This document shows positions 22,546-35,073 of a stretch of DNA of 64,000 bases, piece by piece (within the stretch, counting starts at the first letter, position 1; each line of letters begins with the position of its first letter). Position numbers and translations under genes: made by a program. The DNA lies in contig VXAZ01006878.1 in assembly GCA_013399875.1 (NCBI GenBank), forward strand, positions 1 through 64,000. Direction: 5' to 3'. Source of the DNA: Gymnorhina tibicen (Eukaryota > Chordata > Aves > Passeriformes > Artamidae). The notes beneath the pieces are model-generated. The model was given only the letters and a program-made list of their open reading frames with translations, did no database searches and was not told where the DNA came from.

Positions 22546-24801
22546 CACACATGCAAATAGGCCATTATTCCAGCTGTTTTTGAAGGAGCACAGCCAACTA
22601 AAATTACACTGCAAGCAAGAATTTTTAAAACCTAACTGTAAAAATGCCAGTTTAAACATTTACTTTCTTTGGTTTTGAGTGAACTTGGAAAAGAAAGATG
22701 AAATAAATAAAAAAACAATTAGAGAACCTCTTTTGTGTGTGCTTCATAGTCAAGTTATTTTTCAGATTTCTAGAAGTGAGAAACCTGGCTTTCTTATATT
22801 CCAGGCAAGGACTGCTTAAATAACATCTGTGGATATTTTCATGAGAACTTTTGTTCTTTTTCTATTTGAATAATTTATTAATATTACTAAATATGTCAAT
22901 AAAGGTTTATTGAAACCGAAATTTTCCATTTAGCAGCCCTTTGGAGCAGGGTAGAACTACACAGAACAGACTGTGTTTAACAGCATCTCCTCTTTCCTCT
23001 TTGCCATTTCACAGGGTACCCTGTTACAGGAAATTGAAATGAAATTTTGTTATGTTTAATTTCTTTCAGTGTAGGCATGTTGTAAGATACAAGCAGAAAT
23101 ATGTTCTTTGCTATCTTATTCCCCAGATCTTGTTTACAACATGGAAACAAAATAATTAGGTGATGAGTCTATCTGTAGTCTTTGAAGGGAGAAAATAGAA
23201 AAGGTATAAAACCTCTCAGCAATTCTGTGGTTTGGAAAAAAACCCAACAATAATCACACACAAACAACGCTAAAGCTAAATTCCTTTTAAATCTTTAAAG
23301 ATATCCTGAGCAGCGTTTCAGACTACAGCCAGAAATGCTGCAGACCAAATCTTCATCGGGCTCGTCTTCATAAAACTTGAGATTGAATACAATTCCCTGA
23401 GAAGCTCTGGAGACAAGGGCAAAGCAATTCAACAGCAGCACATACATTTTTAGAAGCTTTTTACAGCCCTGGCCATTCTAACCTCTGCAATGGTCTTGCT
23501 GTTGTTTAGGATAGAGGAGGTTTCTTTTATATTTTTCCTGCCTTACATAGTTGTTTACACGACATGCTTTTTTCCTCTGTTCTGAATTGTCTTGTTCAAA
23601 AGGATTTCCTTGGCCCTGCAGAAACTGGGGCCCATGAAGAAAAAAAGCTTGGCAAAACCAAGTACAGCCACTTTCACAGATCAGTTAAGTGGATACCCAG
23701 CTCACACAGTGCAGAGGAGTCCACACAATTCTTCTGAGGACACAGAAATACTTGCTGCTATTATTTCTCCTAGAGTTTTTCCAGGTAAGGTTCCAGCCAG
23801 TGCCAGAATCTCCAAGACAAACTCCTTTGTGCACAGATAACAGAAGATGTTTCCTGTTCTCAACACTTTGTGACCTAATAGAGAAAAATGGCACAGGGGT
23901 TAAATGACCTGGGAGAGGGTCTACTGGACATCAGTGGCAGAGCCTAAAATAAATCCTGCACCTCAAGGCACAGGCTGCTCAGCCCCTTTCCTGCTACCTC
24001 TGGTGATGGTCACTGCAAGGGGGATGATAATGTTCATTGGACTAGTCCAGCTCTTCCTGAAACTTCCAGCTACACATTGTGGCCTGAGACTTGCCGTAAC
24101 CACTCTGCCTTGCTTGACTTATCTTTGCCACTTAAGGATAAACATCTAACAGTAGGTGCAAGTGCCCGGAGGCAGGAACCTGTTGTTTTGTGTGGTTAGA
24201 CTTTAAAGTAGCCTGCATATCTTGGGGTACTGTAGCTGAGGCTTTGAGAGATGCCTGTGGCAATTAGTCATCCAGATGCCATTGAAAGTCAATGAGAACT
24301 GGGTGAAATCCTGAGAATGGGTGAGCAGCCAAATGCTACCATATGGTCATAAGCTTTTCCTCAGTCTAGCACAGTGATCAATATAAAATGGCAGGGAAGC
24401 GAGGCTTCAGACTGTGAATAGCAATTGAGATAAGCATAATAAGTACAAAAGCAAGAGCCTTGCTGCCTTGCTCTAACTGACATGTAGCAGGCACTATGAC
24501 ATTAGCAGGGTAATTGACTCCTGAAAGTTGTGACTTAACCCTACACTGGAGCACAGGAATTTCCTGCATTATTTTTTTTTCCTTGCTTTTGTGGCAGTAA
24601 AAAGAAAGACCAAGGTGGCCATATAAGAACGTGGATTGCGCTTCATCTTCTCTCTTCTTGGGATCAAAGAACCAAATCAAAGCAGAACAATTAGTTTCTC
24701 TCAGTCTCCTTTTCTCCTTGGGTGCAAAATTTGCCTTCCATTCAGATGATCCTAGCATTAATTCTATTATACATGCAAAAGCACGAGAAATTAAAACATA
24801 T

Positions 24802-24930
24802 GAAATGTTCAAGGCCAGGTTGGATGGGACAATCTGATCTAGCGGGTGGCATTTGTGCCAACAGCAGGGAGGTTAGAACTGGATGATCTTTAAGCTGCCT
24901 TCCAACCCAAGCCTTTTTATGATTCTATAG
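24802..24930 (+). mobile_element. CR1 LINE 3' end
   Basis: It runs from 'gttcaaggccaggttggatg' through 'ggatgatctttaagctgcct' to ATGATTCTATAG. The standard CR1 terminus follows the last pol codons. Confidence 0.93.
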
Positions 24931-27900
24931 GAAAAAAAAAAGGTAACTTGTGCAATTCCCATGTGTATAAAACATAATCCTTCCTGCCCTGTTTATTCGA
25001 GAGCACTTTGGAAAAACACATTTGGGTTTAAGGTGAAGAGGGACTACGGGAGATCTTCTCCTTGCACATATGTCCCACAGCAGGGGAGGGATGCTTCAGT
25101 GCTCCTTAAACACCTTGGTTTTGTCTTGCACTGTTCCTGTGAGAAGCTGCATCATGCCTTGTAAAAGCAACACCACTGGAATTGTGTTGTGCAAGAACAA
25201 GAGAAAACAGAAACACAACCCCAAGCTTTAACTGCACATGTCTGACAGCAGTTTATTAAACTCAGAGCAGTCATCAGAAAAGTGAGAGCAAGCACAGGGA
25301 TGAAAAAAAGGTTGTTTCGCACAGCATGAAGGAAAAATGTTTTCTACTAAGTGAAAGAAAACAAGGCAGGAAAAACAATACCTGGGTTGGGGAAGGTTCT
25401 TTTTTATGCAACTCTGGTTTGGGATGTCAGTTGTTAATGTGGTCTCTACAATTTAAATCTCCATCAAGCTCATCAGCCCAAATATTTGCACACGCTAATT
25501 TGTTCAACTGAGGCCCCTTGATCTATCATATTCCTGTGAATCATGTTTTTTCTTGGCTCATTCTTTGGGACAGCTTGCCTCGTTTTGGATTTGTTATTAA
25601 AAGATAATATTGACTTAGTTTCCTTTACAATGAGCAACAACCTTTTCTCCTAAAGCCTGCCTTGGCTTGTGGCTGGGTGTGTGTGTGTATGTCTGTATGT
25701 GAGACAAGCTGCTCTCAACGACTCATTTCCTGCTGCTCTTAATGACAGGAATAATTAACATCATCTTCCCAGGACTACTCGAAGTCCTGTGTCCCACTGG
25801 CATGTCCTGTCTGCCAAGATTTCAGCCTAGATTGGAGCGTCTGTGTGAGATTTGGACCCCAATTTGCTCGTCTTTCATCTTCCGCATACCAGGTTCTGCT
25901 GGATGCCAGTGAGGGTAACAGGGCTCTTAGTGCTACACCTCATTGCCCCATGGACCCTCAGCAGGGCAAACACTGTGAACCCCCATGAATCCAACAAGCC
26001 TCTGCCTGCTAAGGGTCTGCCTCTGTATCCACTAGTTCCCAGAAACCACAGGTCTGGGGAATGCTTTGCCTACATCGCCTTGATTGCACTCAGCTCTTGT
26101 CCTGAAAAATCCTTCCCTGGCTGCCAGAATTGCCTCTGGCTGCTCACTGCCCTTCACAGATCCGATGCTGAGTGCTGCTGCTCTGAATCGTACAAGGCAG
26201 CTGTACAAGGGCAGCACCCCAAGAACTGAGCAGCAGGAACTTACCCTGCCCTTCTCCCATCATCTGCATACCCAGGGCTGGCCGGTCAGGGAAGGTCATG
26301 CCTTAGCTGAGGAGCAGCAGTGTCTGCTGCTTCTGCCTGTGCTGAGCTCCCACCCTCCCAGACCTTGAAGGCTGTAAATCTGAAGACTGATAAGTAATGA
26401 CTTTTCTGAGGGGTTTTTTTCCATTTCTACCCTTGTGCTGGTGCCCTTAGCACTTGTGTGCTGTCTCTCACTGAGATTTCTTTGTGTTGTGGTGGAAAGC
26501 ATTGTAGAGGAAAGATTCAGGATTGCCTCTCCCTCTGGAACTGTGATGATGGATGGCAAGCTTTCCCTCTGTATAAAATACAGGCATACGCAGCATACTC
26601 CTCTCTACTAGTCCCTGTTGTTGCTGCCTCATGCTTGGTAATGGGACCAGCAGAGCCCAGAGAGAGGCAGATAGGGAAGTTGGGAGCTTGAGGAATGATA
26701 AGAAGATTCCTATTTACCTTTATTTTAAATTTCTCCACTTGCTTTACCAATGACTTTAGAAAATGTGATCTTTGTTGTGAATTTCTGTGATCTGTTGTCA
26801 TGTTTAATAGTTTTTAAAATTTCATTTCAGCTCCTTGGAGCCAAGTTAATGTCAATTCTATTTCTTATTGCCTCCTGCTCATATATGGGAAAATGAAGTG
26901 GAATTCTCATCTAGACCATAGTACGTGGAATTCTTTTTCTTTCATGTAGGTGTGAAGAGGTGGGATTTTTTTCTATTTTTTTTCCCCTGTAATCTTCTTC
27001 TGGGACACTGAGGAAAGAACTGAGTTATTTTAGAGAGTAGTTTCAGCATCCACATAACCACACAGAGGACTTCAGCTGTCTGATAGGCTCACTCCTCCCT
27101 TCACACTCTCCCTTCTTCTCCTGGGGAAACAAGTTGAGTTGTTCATTTACTTAAAAGACAATTCAAAGGAATTGCACAACTTTATTTACTTATCAAAGCA
27201 ATGTGATGAAGTTCACACTCCCTTCTCCTCTAAAGCACAAATCCTGAAATTAAGTTGCTTGGTCTGTGTAGGAGTGAATTTCATTAAGTAAAACAGCACA
27301 GAAATACTTAATAACAATCAGACCTATCCACTTCAGCTAAAACCCACAAATTCAGACAGAGAGCTCAGAGAGATTATATTTACATCTTTTTCTGGGATAC
27401 TGCAATATGCTTCCCATTTTGTAGAGATCATCCTCATTCTTCAGCTCTTTTTCCCCCGCTCCCAGACTCCAATAGGAAACCAGCCCATAGAACAAGAGTA
27501 CAATCGCTGTGCTTCATTGGATGCAGAAAATAAATAATGTGTCTCCTGCACCCATTACTTATCCTTGCTGTGTGTTTTTAGCCTACCTCCTATAAAAAGA
27601 AGAAGCTAATTTATAATCATGTTGTTTGTCAGAAGTGTTTGTTCACATCTGTCTGTCGGCAAGTTTTATAAATCAATTAGCCCCAGACAGACACACTCTA
27701 GCTTTCTGTGTTCCCACAGATGTCACTTTCTCATCAGCAGAAATAACAGTAGCCTTCGCCGGCTCCTAATTTGGGTGCACGGGAAAAACAATTAAGTATG
27801 TCTTCTGCACATGTGTATCAGAAGTGTTGCAGTTACCTGGCAACCAACCAAAAAACTATGCTGGAAAGCCAAACACCTGAGTACAATACTGTGGCCATTT

Positions 27901-28287
27901 GCATGCATGTGCATATGTAAGCCTGTAAAGATTTATGTGGAGTTGGTTTAGTATTAAAGAGTAAGGAATTGGGGATTTTCTTAAAATAACTGAGTTAGTT
28001 TATTACCATTTCTGCAAATGTGAACTTAGGAGTAAGGTGGAGGAAAATAAAGCTCTGTCTGAGATGGGGAGGGATTTTGGGAAGCCCCAGTGCTATGCTG
28101 CAGTCAGGGGGATTTATGGGAAGCATTGAAGAGGCAGGTAAAGTTTACAAGCACTGCACAGGAGATAATTGCACTCAGCTGGTGCTTTACCAGCCTACTA
28201 ACTCCTCTAGTTTGCTTGAAGACTCATGGCAATATATTCTGTTATTGCTCAGTACATATCGTCTCAAATCCACAGAGAAAAAAGCCT
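24931..28287. other. Unique DNA, 3.4 kb, with candidate conserved blocks
   Basis: No dispersed repeat recognised. About 25540-25860 and 27540-27960 look like conserved noncoding DNA by composition. About 25850-26350 is richer in GC, with a 125-codon plus frame (25852-26229) of unknown nature. A short interrupted TG run lies at 25676-25700. Confidence 0.4.
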
Positions 28288-28530
28288 TCATAGAATATCC
28301 TGGAAGGGAACCACAAGGATCATTGAGTTCAACTACTGGCCCTGCGCAGGACAGCTCCAAGAAGCACACCATGTGCTGGAGAGCATTGTCCAAATGCTTC
28401 TTGAACTCTTGGACACCAGGCTTGGTGTTGTGACCGCTTCCCTGGGGAGCCTGTTCCAGGGCCCAGCTACGCTCTGGGTGAAGAAACTTTTCCTAACATC
28501 TAATTTAAACTCACCCCAAGACACCTTCAT
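28288..28530 (-). mobile_element. CR1 LINE 3' fragment
   Basis: It starts 'tcatagaatatcctggaagg' and continues through 'atcattgagttcaactactg', 'gagcattgtccaaatgcttc' and 'ttttcctaacatctaattta'. It is the same subfamily type as the copy at the window's right end, with the 'GAGTCCAACTCCTGGCCCTGCACAG' style 3' region. It is truncated near 28530. Confidence 0.9.
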
Positions 28531-30464
28531 GAGGATTGATCTCTCTTTGGTTGCAAAGCGCTTGCTATTAAGAGCTTAGGCTGGTCAGTCCTTCAGCTTC
28601 ATCTTCTGCTGGACACAACAGAACAGCAGTGAACAGTGTACTGACAGAGATCTCCATCCATGCTAAGCAGACAGGGAGGGTGATTGGATTAAAACGCTGT
28701 TTTTCTTGAATGTGAACAAATACGTGATTTGAGAGAATGGCAAAGAGTGGGATGTGTGATGAAGAGGAGGATGGAGAGAAGGTGAGATAGAACTGTGAGG
28801 AGGTATGGAGAGGTGTGGCAGAGGGGGAGGAAGAGGGACATGGGGACATGAAGAGAGGAGAGGCTGGCCACCAATAGGTGTGCACCTTCATCTTCTGCAA
28901 CTCTTGCACCCAGACAGGGTTAAAGAAGTGGAAACAATGGGGGGTGAGCACAGGAAGAGATCTCCAGACCAGACAATGCAACCACGCTGTGAACCTTGGG
29001 CAACTACAGCACACTGTGTGATCAAACAAAACAGATGTAGTGGACATTCCTATGCACTCTTTCCTCTAGTTTTGCAAACCTTCTATTTCCTCACCTTCAC
29101 TTTACTTTCTTTCCTATAGAACAGTGGAGGGGTTAATCTTTAATACCTTCCAGTAATAAAACTGTTTTAATTAGCATTAGTTTGGAATGACAAGACTACA
29201 AGTAATTAAGTTACACTGGGATCTAGTTGGAATGAAATTGATACCAGGGGATAGCATAAACATAAATCAGCATTTAAATAAACTGAAATCAGATTGCTGT
29301 AATTAGAAGAAAAATCCATTGGCACTAAGACATAAAAGTAACAGATACAGATTTAATAAACATAGCGAAGGAGAGCAAGAGAGCCTGGAAAAATGTAAAT
29401 TGTTCCTTCCCACATATGCGCTGTCAAAAAAAAAAAGAAAAGAAGATAAGAGATCACTGTTTGGTTAGTATTAAGGAAATACAATTACATTGGCATGGGA
29501 GAGAAGTTAGAGAAGATTATGAGTGCCTGTACAGAATGCCATTAACATTAACCTGATGCATTGCAAGTGAGTTCTAGTTATAAAAGTAATTACTGGCTAC
29601 CAAACCCATCTGGAATCTGCAATCAAAGGACAAAGAGAGAGGAATGAGTCGAGGAGAAAGTGATTACTTCTCCAAAGTTAAGACTGGCATGTGCAGTCAG
29701 GAGCCAGCAGCAGGCTGATGCATTTTTTTCACGCTACGGAAAGAGCAAGCCAGCATATGCCTACCAACTTCTCCTGGGTTTTTTAGGCAGCTTACCACCA
29801 TAGGACGACATTTTTGTATGATTAAAAATGATTCATTAGCTTTTTGAATTAAGGGAATCATGTATCTTCTTTAAATGTTATGGCAATTAAGATATACTAG
29901 ATGAAATGCCCTATTTTTTAATTTTTTTTTTTTTTGCAAGACAATAATCTCCTTTCAGGCAAGATAAAGGATTTGGAGGAATTGATGCAGGAAGAAAGAT
30001 TAAAAGAACTCTGTGTGAAGTGATTCCAGTTCTGCTGGGGCCTCTCAGGTAAAAAAACCCTACCTGAGCAATTCACCAAGGGCACTTGGGCAGATCACGG
30101 TGACAGTCACAACACAGTAAACTTTGCTTTACACTCTGGGTCTTCAGCTCTTCTACAGACAGGTCTTACCTCTGATGGCAGGGTCACCCAAGATGAAGTT
30201 GTAAAGGCCAGTGTGGATCAATGCAGACAGGGAATAGAAGCACAACTTTATTTATGCACTATGCAACAGAAAGTGTCAGGCAAGCTTTATAGACAGAGCA
30301 GAATATGTGGCTGTGTTTAGAGCTCTGCTGACTAATGTGAAAGTTTGCTCAAGGCTGAACTTTCTCTCTGGGGTATTTTTAGTCCGTGCAGGCTTACTTA
30401 GGCCTGTACACATGGAAACTCAACCCACCCCACCCATTTCAGAATTGCTGGTCATACCTGGTGA
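28531..30464. other. Unique DNA with purine-rich and TAATTA-rich parts
   Basis: 28725-28870 is a purine-rich stretch (GA, GGAGG and GAGAGG words). 29130-29750 is a repeat-free block with four TAATTA cores. T-runs lie at about 29914-29935. No gene recognised. Confidence 0.45.
28725..28870. repeat. Purine-rich low-complexity stretch
   Basis: The plus strand is mostly G and A for about 145 bp (agaggaggatggagagaagg and similar). The complementary open frame, rich in Ser, Leu and Pro, is a composition artefact. Confidence 0.7.
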
Positions 30465-30836
30465 ATATGAAAACAGGTTGAGAGAGTTAAGCTTGTTCAG
30501 CCTAAAGAACAGAAGGCTCCGGGAAGACCTGGATTATCATCCAGTACCTAAAGGGGCTGTGAGAGTGCTGGAGAGGGACTTCTGAACAAGGGCATGAAGT
30601 GACAGCACAAAGGGGAAAGGCTTCAAACTGACAGGGGGCAGGATGACATTTGATATTAGGAAAAAATTCTTTCCTGTGAGGGTACTGAGACACTGGCACA
30701 GATTGCCCAAAGAAGTTGTGGCTGCCCCATCCCTGGAAGTGTTCAAGGCCAGGAAGGTGTCCCTCGCACAGACAAGGAGGCTGGAATTATATAGTCTCTA
30801 AGACCCCTTCCAACCAAAATATTCTATGATTCTATG
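30465..30836 (+). mobile_element. CR1 LINE 3' part
   Basis: It begins in the pol tail (gaaaacaggttgagagagtt, agcttgttcagcctaaagaa) and runs through 'gaaaaaattctttcctgtga' to 'attctatgattctatg'. Short internal deletions and stop codons break the pol frame, for example the stop after 30585. Confidence 0.95.
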
Positions 30837-30920
30837 CTACAGGAAATCCATGTGTTATAGGACTGAAGTATTAGGGAACCTTGACATCTACCACACCTGT
30901 GCTGATATGTAGATTTGTCG

Positions 30921-30957
30921 AGTAAGTCTAATATCTACCGTATGCATTAGACTTACT
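30921..30957. repeat. Hairpin, 12-bp perfect stem, 13-nt loop
   Basis: AGTAAGTCTAAT (30921-30932) and ATTAGACTTACT (30946-30957) are perfect reverse complements. It lies about 85 bp past a CR1 3' end. Its stem is too short for a typical pre-miRNA. It could be a remnant of terminal inverted repeats or chance. Confidence 0.85.
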
Positions 30958-31095
30958 GTTAACATGTGAGTGGGTTGTCCAAAGTGTGTAAGGAATGGTA
31001 GAGGCATCCCGGCTGAGTTACACACCTCGTGCATCCAGCAGGATCAACCTGCACTTGTGTAGGAGACATTCAGTCGGGATTTCCAAATATTTTAT

Positions 31096-31135
31096 AGTCA
31101 CAGAATGGCTTGACTAGGAAGGGACCTGTGGAGGT
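31096..31135 (-). mobile_element. Tiny CR1-like 3' end remnant
   Basis: The 'gtcacagaatggcttgacta' and 'ggaagggacctgtggagg' runs follow the reversed CR1 3' terminus, then the match is lost. At 40 bp this is suggestive only. Confidence 0.5.
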
Positions 31136-32469
31136 GTTTTTCCCCAATAATTTTTTCTAATTAGACCTTTTGTTCCAGTCAAAAGAGTGGATATTTTGAA
31201 TCCCAAATATACATCTTCGCATTACATATCTTAAAAAAAGATTGGTTGGAAAGACAAGGCATCTGTCTTTAAGTTGTTGAGGTTAAGATGAAGAGATTTA
31301 TTTAAATGGATGTAAAAGCATGAGTGCATGCTCTTATTCTGAGTCAATACTAGCTTTATTTATTTATTATACTTAAAACAGTATAATGTCAAAGAAGGGG
31401 GTGCAATTTCTGACCCAATCTAAGAATCTGAAGCAAAGTTTGGGTTGTTTTAAGTAACATGGTACATGTCTGTTGAGGAGCATGGCTCAGTGACGGTAAG
31501 ACGGAATGACAAAGATCTGATTCTTAAAACCGAGGACAGAGAAGACAAAAATTGTAGAAAAGAGTAAGTAAGGTCTTTGGCAGTGGCACACTGACATTTC
31601 CTTTGGCTTACTCAAATGTAAAAAATGGTGAAATTAGTGGATTTTTATAAAAAATGAATACTGCTCATCCCATTCTAGTTACCGGGAGTTCTGCCATTAA
31701 CTTAATGGGACTGAAGTTCCAGTTCCTGTATTTAATCACTGGAAATACGTTTTTATTGAGTAGTAACAGAGCACTATTACACCACATATTAGATGTTACT
31801 TGCACACATCAAAGCTCTTCCTTCCGCAATGATCCCATTACTTAGCCTAGGATAATTAACATTAATAACAGTGTTGTCATTTGCAGGGAAAGAGTCAGGA
31901 TCAACCAAAAAAATTAACAGAATAACTTTTTGACATAAATCAAGCAGGCACTATTTGACCTTACCCGACCTCCCATTCACCTCAGACTAAATTAGTGCTT
32001 TTAATACACACCTGCCAGTTTAATATCAGAGCATTAGGCCAAAATTGCTCTCTGGAGGTCAGTAGATTTTTCTAGATACCCCCGGATAGAAAGGCACAAA
32101 GGACTACTTTGATGAGGGTCTTCCACTAGTTTTTAAAATGACAACCCATGGAGCCATCAGCTGGAAAATGTTAAGTGGGATGGGGAACTGACTGATCGTA
32201 CCCTGGTTATGATGTCATCTCGTACCTGCACAACCCTGCCTGGAACCTGTTTTACAGACAGTGCTGGCTGTAAATGTATCACATACCCTCTGCAGTGTCT
32301 TCACCCTACGGGTCAAACTCAGCACCTGTCTTGACAGCATCCTGCCTCATTACATGAAAAATCTGGGGACAGAGTAAGAAATTCTCCTACCAAGTGACAA
32401 TACATGGAGAACTTACTTAGGTCAGCTGTAACTGCTAAGTCCAACAGGACAGCTAAATGAAAATTGTAC

Positions 32470-32972
32470 TTTCACCTGGAGTACAGCATACAAGTCCGGA
32501 GTCCTCAGCACATGAAGGACATGGAACTGTTAGAGCAGGTTCAGAGGAGGCCACAAAGATGATCAGAGGGTTGGAGCAACTCTTCTATCAAGACAGACTG
32601 AGAGAATTTGGCGGTGCAGCCTGTAAAAGAGAAGGCTCCAGGGACACCTTAGAGCACCTTCCAGTGCCTAAAGGTGCTACAAGAGAGCTGGAGGGGGACT
32701 TCTGACAAGGGCATGTAGGGATGGGACAAGGGGGGATGGCTTTAACCTGAAAGAGAGCAGCAGGTTTAGATTAGGGATTAGGAAGAAATTATTTACTGTG
32801 AGGGTGGTGAGATACTGGCCCAGAGAAGTTGTGGATGCCCCATTCCTGGAAGTGTTCAAGGCCAAGTTGGATGGGGGTCTAAGCAACCTGATCTAATAGG
32901 TGGTATCCCTGCCCATGGTTGGGGGGTTGAAACTAGATGACCTTTATTGTCCCTACCAACCCAAACCACTGA
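32470..32972 (+). mobile_element. CR1 LINE 3' part, about 500 bp
   Basis: It begins 'ttcacctggagtacagcata' with 'gtcctcagcacatgaaggac' and continues through 'atgatcagagggttggagca' and 'ggatggctttaacctgaaag' to 'ccctaccaacccaaaccact'. The pol frame (RGLEQLFYQDRLREFG) is readable but shifted by an indel and stopped near 32705. Confidence 0.96.
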
Positions 32973-34962
32973 CATGAAAAAGTCTCCATCAGAAGGACCA
33001 AAAATGACATAGGACAGGTCCTCAATTTCTTGCTTCACCTTCTGTTCCTTACTCATTCCATGTGAACCAAGGCATTAACTCCTGTGTATTCCTCATAGCA
33101 TCCCTGTTCTTATACAAATCCTTTTGTTAACCATTGCTTTCTTGGGGATTTTCAGAGGACCACGTCTTGCAACGATAAAGTTGCAAAATGGATGGAGTCA
33201 TCTTTGCTCTGTTTTTTTCGCAGGGAAAAAAATCACATGAAAGTTTTCTGCTAGGCTACTCCTTCACAAGAGCATCAGACAGATATTTGCTGCAGCACTG
33301 CCATCTTGTCTGGACAGAGCTTCTATCTTCCTTCTTGTGTCAAGAGTTAGTAGCACAATTTTATCACTCTTTAGAAGAAAAAGTTGAAGGGAGGAGGCAA
33401 GAAGCCAGATTTCATAGCAGAAGTCCCTAGAAAGCTGGGGACCCAGTTACTTGCTGATACTGCTTTTTTCACAGTTATCAACTCGCCATTCACCATGTGT
33501 CTCTTGCTGTTCATTTTTTAAAAAATTCATCTTTCGTCTATCAAAAATATAGAACAAAGCTACCTTCTGAAATCACTTACATTGACAAAGTGTCAGCAAT
33601 CCTGAAATAGTGTTTTCATCTCCTACTGTGCCAAACAACAGAGTATGTCTAAATACACTGGCAGATCCCGAAGCACACCCTGATGGATAGCAAGGACTTG
33701 TTGCAAGGAAAAAATAATTTTTTGCTAAAATTGAGACTTGCTCATATGAGAGTGCCCTGCCTTACAATACATAAATCTAGAAGTTATCAGCAGATCATAA
33801 CTTATGAGCTATACTAAAATTAGGCAAGTGATCTTGTTTGTCACTGTAGCACAGACCATAATTCTGAGCAACATGAAATATGCATCAAAACCTGCCTATG
33901 GTTTATCTGGACAGATAGATAAAATATTGCAAAGGAAGGTGATCATTAGGCTTCAGGTTCAGATGACGTTTCTGGGGAAATTTTGGGTTTAGATCTAAAA
34001 TGAGTACAATGCAGGAATCTAGTCTGAAGGGCAGATAGGATAAAAAATCTTCATAGAAGGAGTAACACCAGCAAGAAACATGTAGTAGAGTCAGTTGGCG
34101 GTTGGATGAAACTGTAGAAGAGGGATTTGCTATGTTAGATAAAAGCAACGTGTCTGTGCTTTTGCAGAACCTCCAATTTGCTTTCTTCTTACTCGAGCTT
34201 CTTCAGTGAGGTGGGCACATCCTCCTCATTCCCCATTCTCAATTCTCAGCCTGAGGAATGAATACCCCATCCAAGTCTAGTGAAATAAAAAATGGTGTCT
34301 CATTGCATTGCATCACGTCTTTAGGTAACTGTTTGTGTTATGGAATGAGCAAGAGGATTTCCAAGTATGCCTTGTGTCTCACAGGTACCTTGAGAATAAC
34401 AGCATTGCAAAAAATGCGCAGTTGTTGATGTCAACAAGGCAATGTTTTCTGAGTGGGAGGTTTTTCTTCATGGTGTCTGTTCCAGGGTTTTGCCACTGCT
34501 GCATGATCTTGCTGAAGTCACTTCGCTTCAGCATGAACCAGCTGATCAGTATGTAATATGGTGCTAACCATACTGAAAACCTTTTTAAGGTCCCTGACAT
34601 TCATGGCAGACAAGTGCAATAGGCAAGCCGGGTATTACTCAGCCGTGCTCTTATGGTTTCTTATCTCAGGATGATGTATCCATGAACTATGTTATTGCTC
34701 CTGGTTGCCTCCATTGCCTCTTGTAAATGGAACTGGCACTGCGGTCCAGTCCTCGGAATCTTCCTGGAGGTGGCAGAGTAGTATCTGTTGTCATAGGGTT
34801 TTGCTGGAGGATTACCATGGCTTTTGGAGAAATCCATGACAAGGAAACACCATTCTCTCTCCTTCCTGCTGTCTTGTCAAATACACGGGTTTAACCACAG
34901 AGCACAATTTTTTCTTGCATCTTGCAGATGTGCGTGTCCCGATCTGGATACGTGTCCTAAGG
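32973..34962. other. Unique noncoding DNA, 2 kb
   Basis: No gene or repeat recognised. Short open frames lie on both strands. If the adjacent CpG-rich block is an LTR, its internal retroviral region should lie here, but I see no primer-binding site, gag or pol similarity. Confidence 0.4.
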
Positions 34963-35062
34963 TGTGAACACAGTGGGGAGGGTGGGGGAGGATGGATACG
35001 AATATCCAGAGCGATTAGACACAAACGAGGTCAAATGCTGGCAATCAAAACGACAATTCACT

Positions 35063-35068
35063 TTTATT
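35063..35068 (-). terminator. AATAAA poly(A) signal
   Basis: AATAAA on the minus strand (tcaataaaagtgaattgtcg), followed by TG/T-rich DNA as at working cleavage sites. It lies 5 bp beyond the stop codon of the minus-strand frame at 35074-35469. Confidence 0.5.
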
Positions 35069-35073
35069 GACTA

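Larger units (their letters stand above)
20558..24801. other. Unique DNA, 4.2 kb, repeat-free
   Basis: No dispersed repeat or gene recognised. It contains a perfect 24-bp palindrome (21221-21244), an AT-rich self-complementary run (22485-22545), and an unrecognised minus-strand 144-codon frame (24378-24812) that partly overlaps the CR1 end at 24.8 kb. Confidence 0.45.
30837..32469. other. Unique noncoding DNA with a 12-bp hairpin
   Basis: No gene recognised. It includes the hairpin at 30921-30957 and a small CR1-like remnant at 31096-31135. Confidence 0.45.

Noticed and set aside
28020..28433. 137-codon plus frame near 28.2 kb
   Set aside because: Its second half is antisense CR1 sequence and its first half has no recognisable content.
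28568..29047. 159-codon minus frame rich in Ser, Leu and Pro
   Set aside because: It is the complement of a purine-rich tract with few stop codons; no domain is recognisable.
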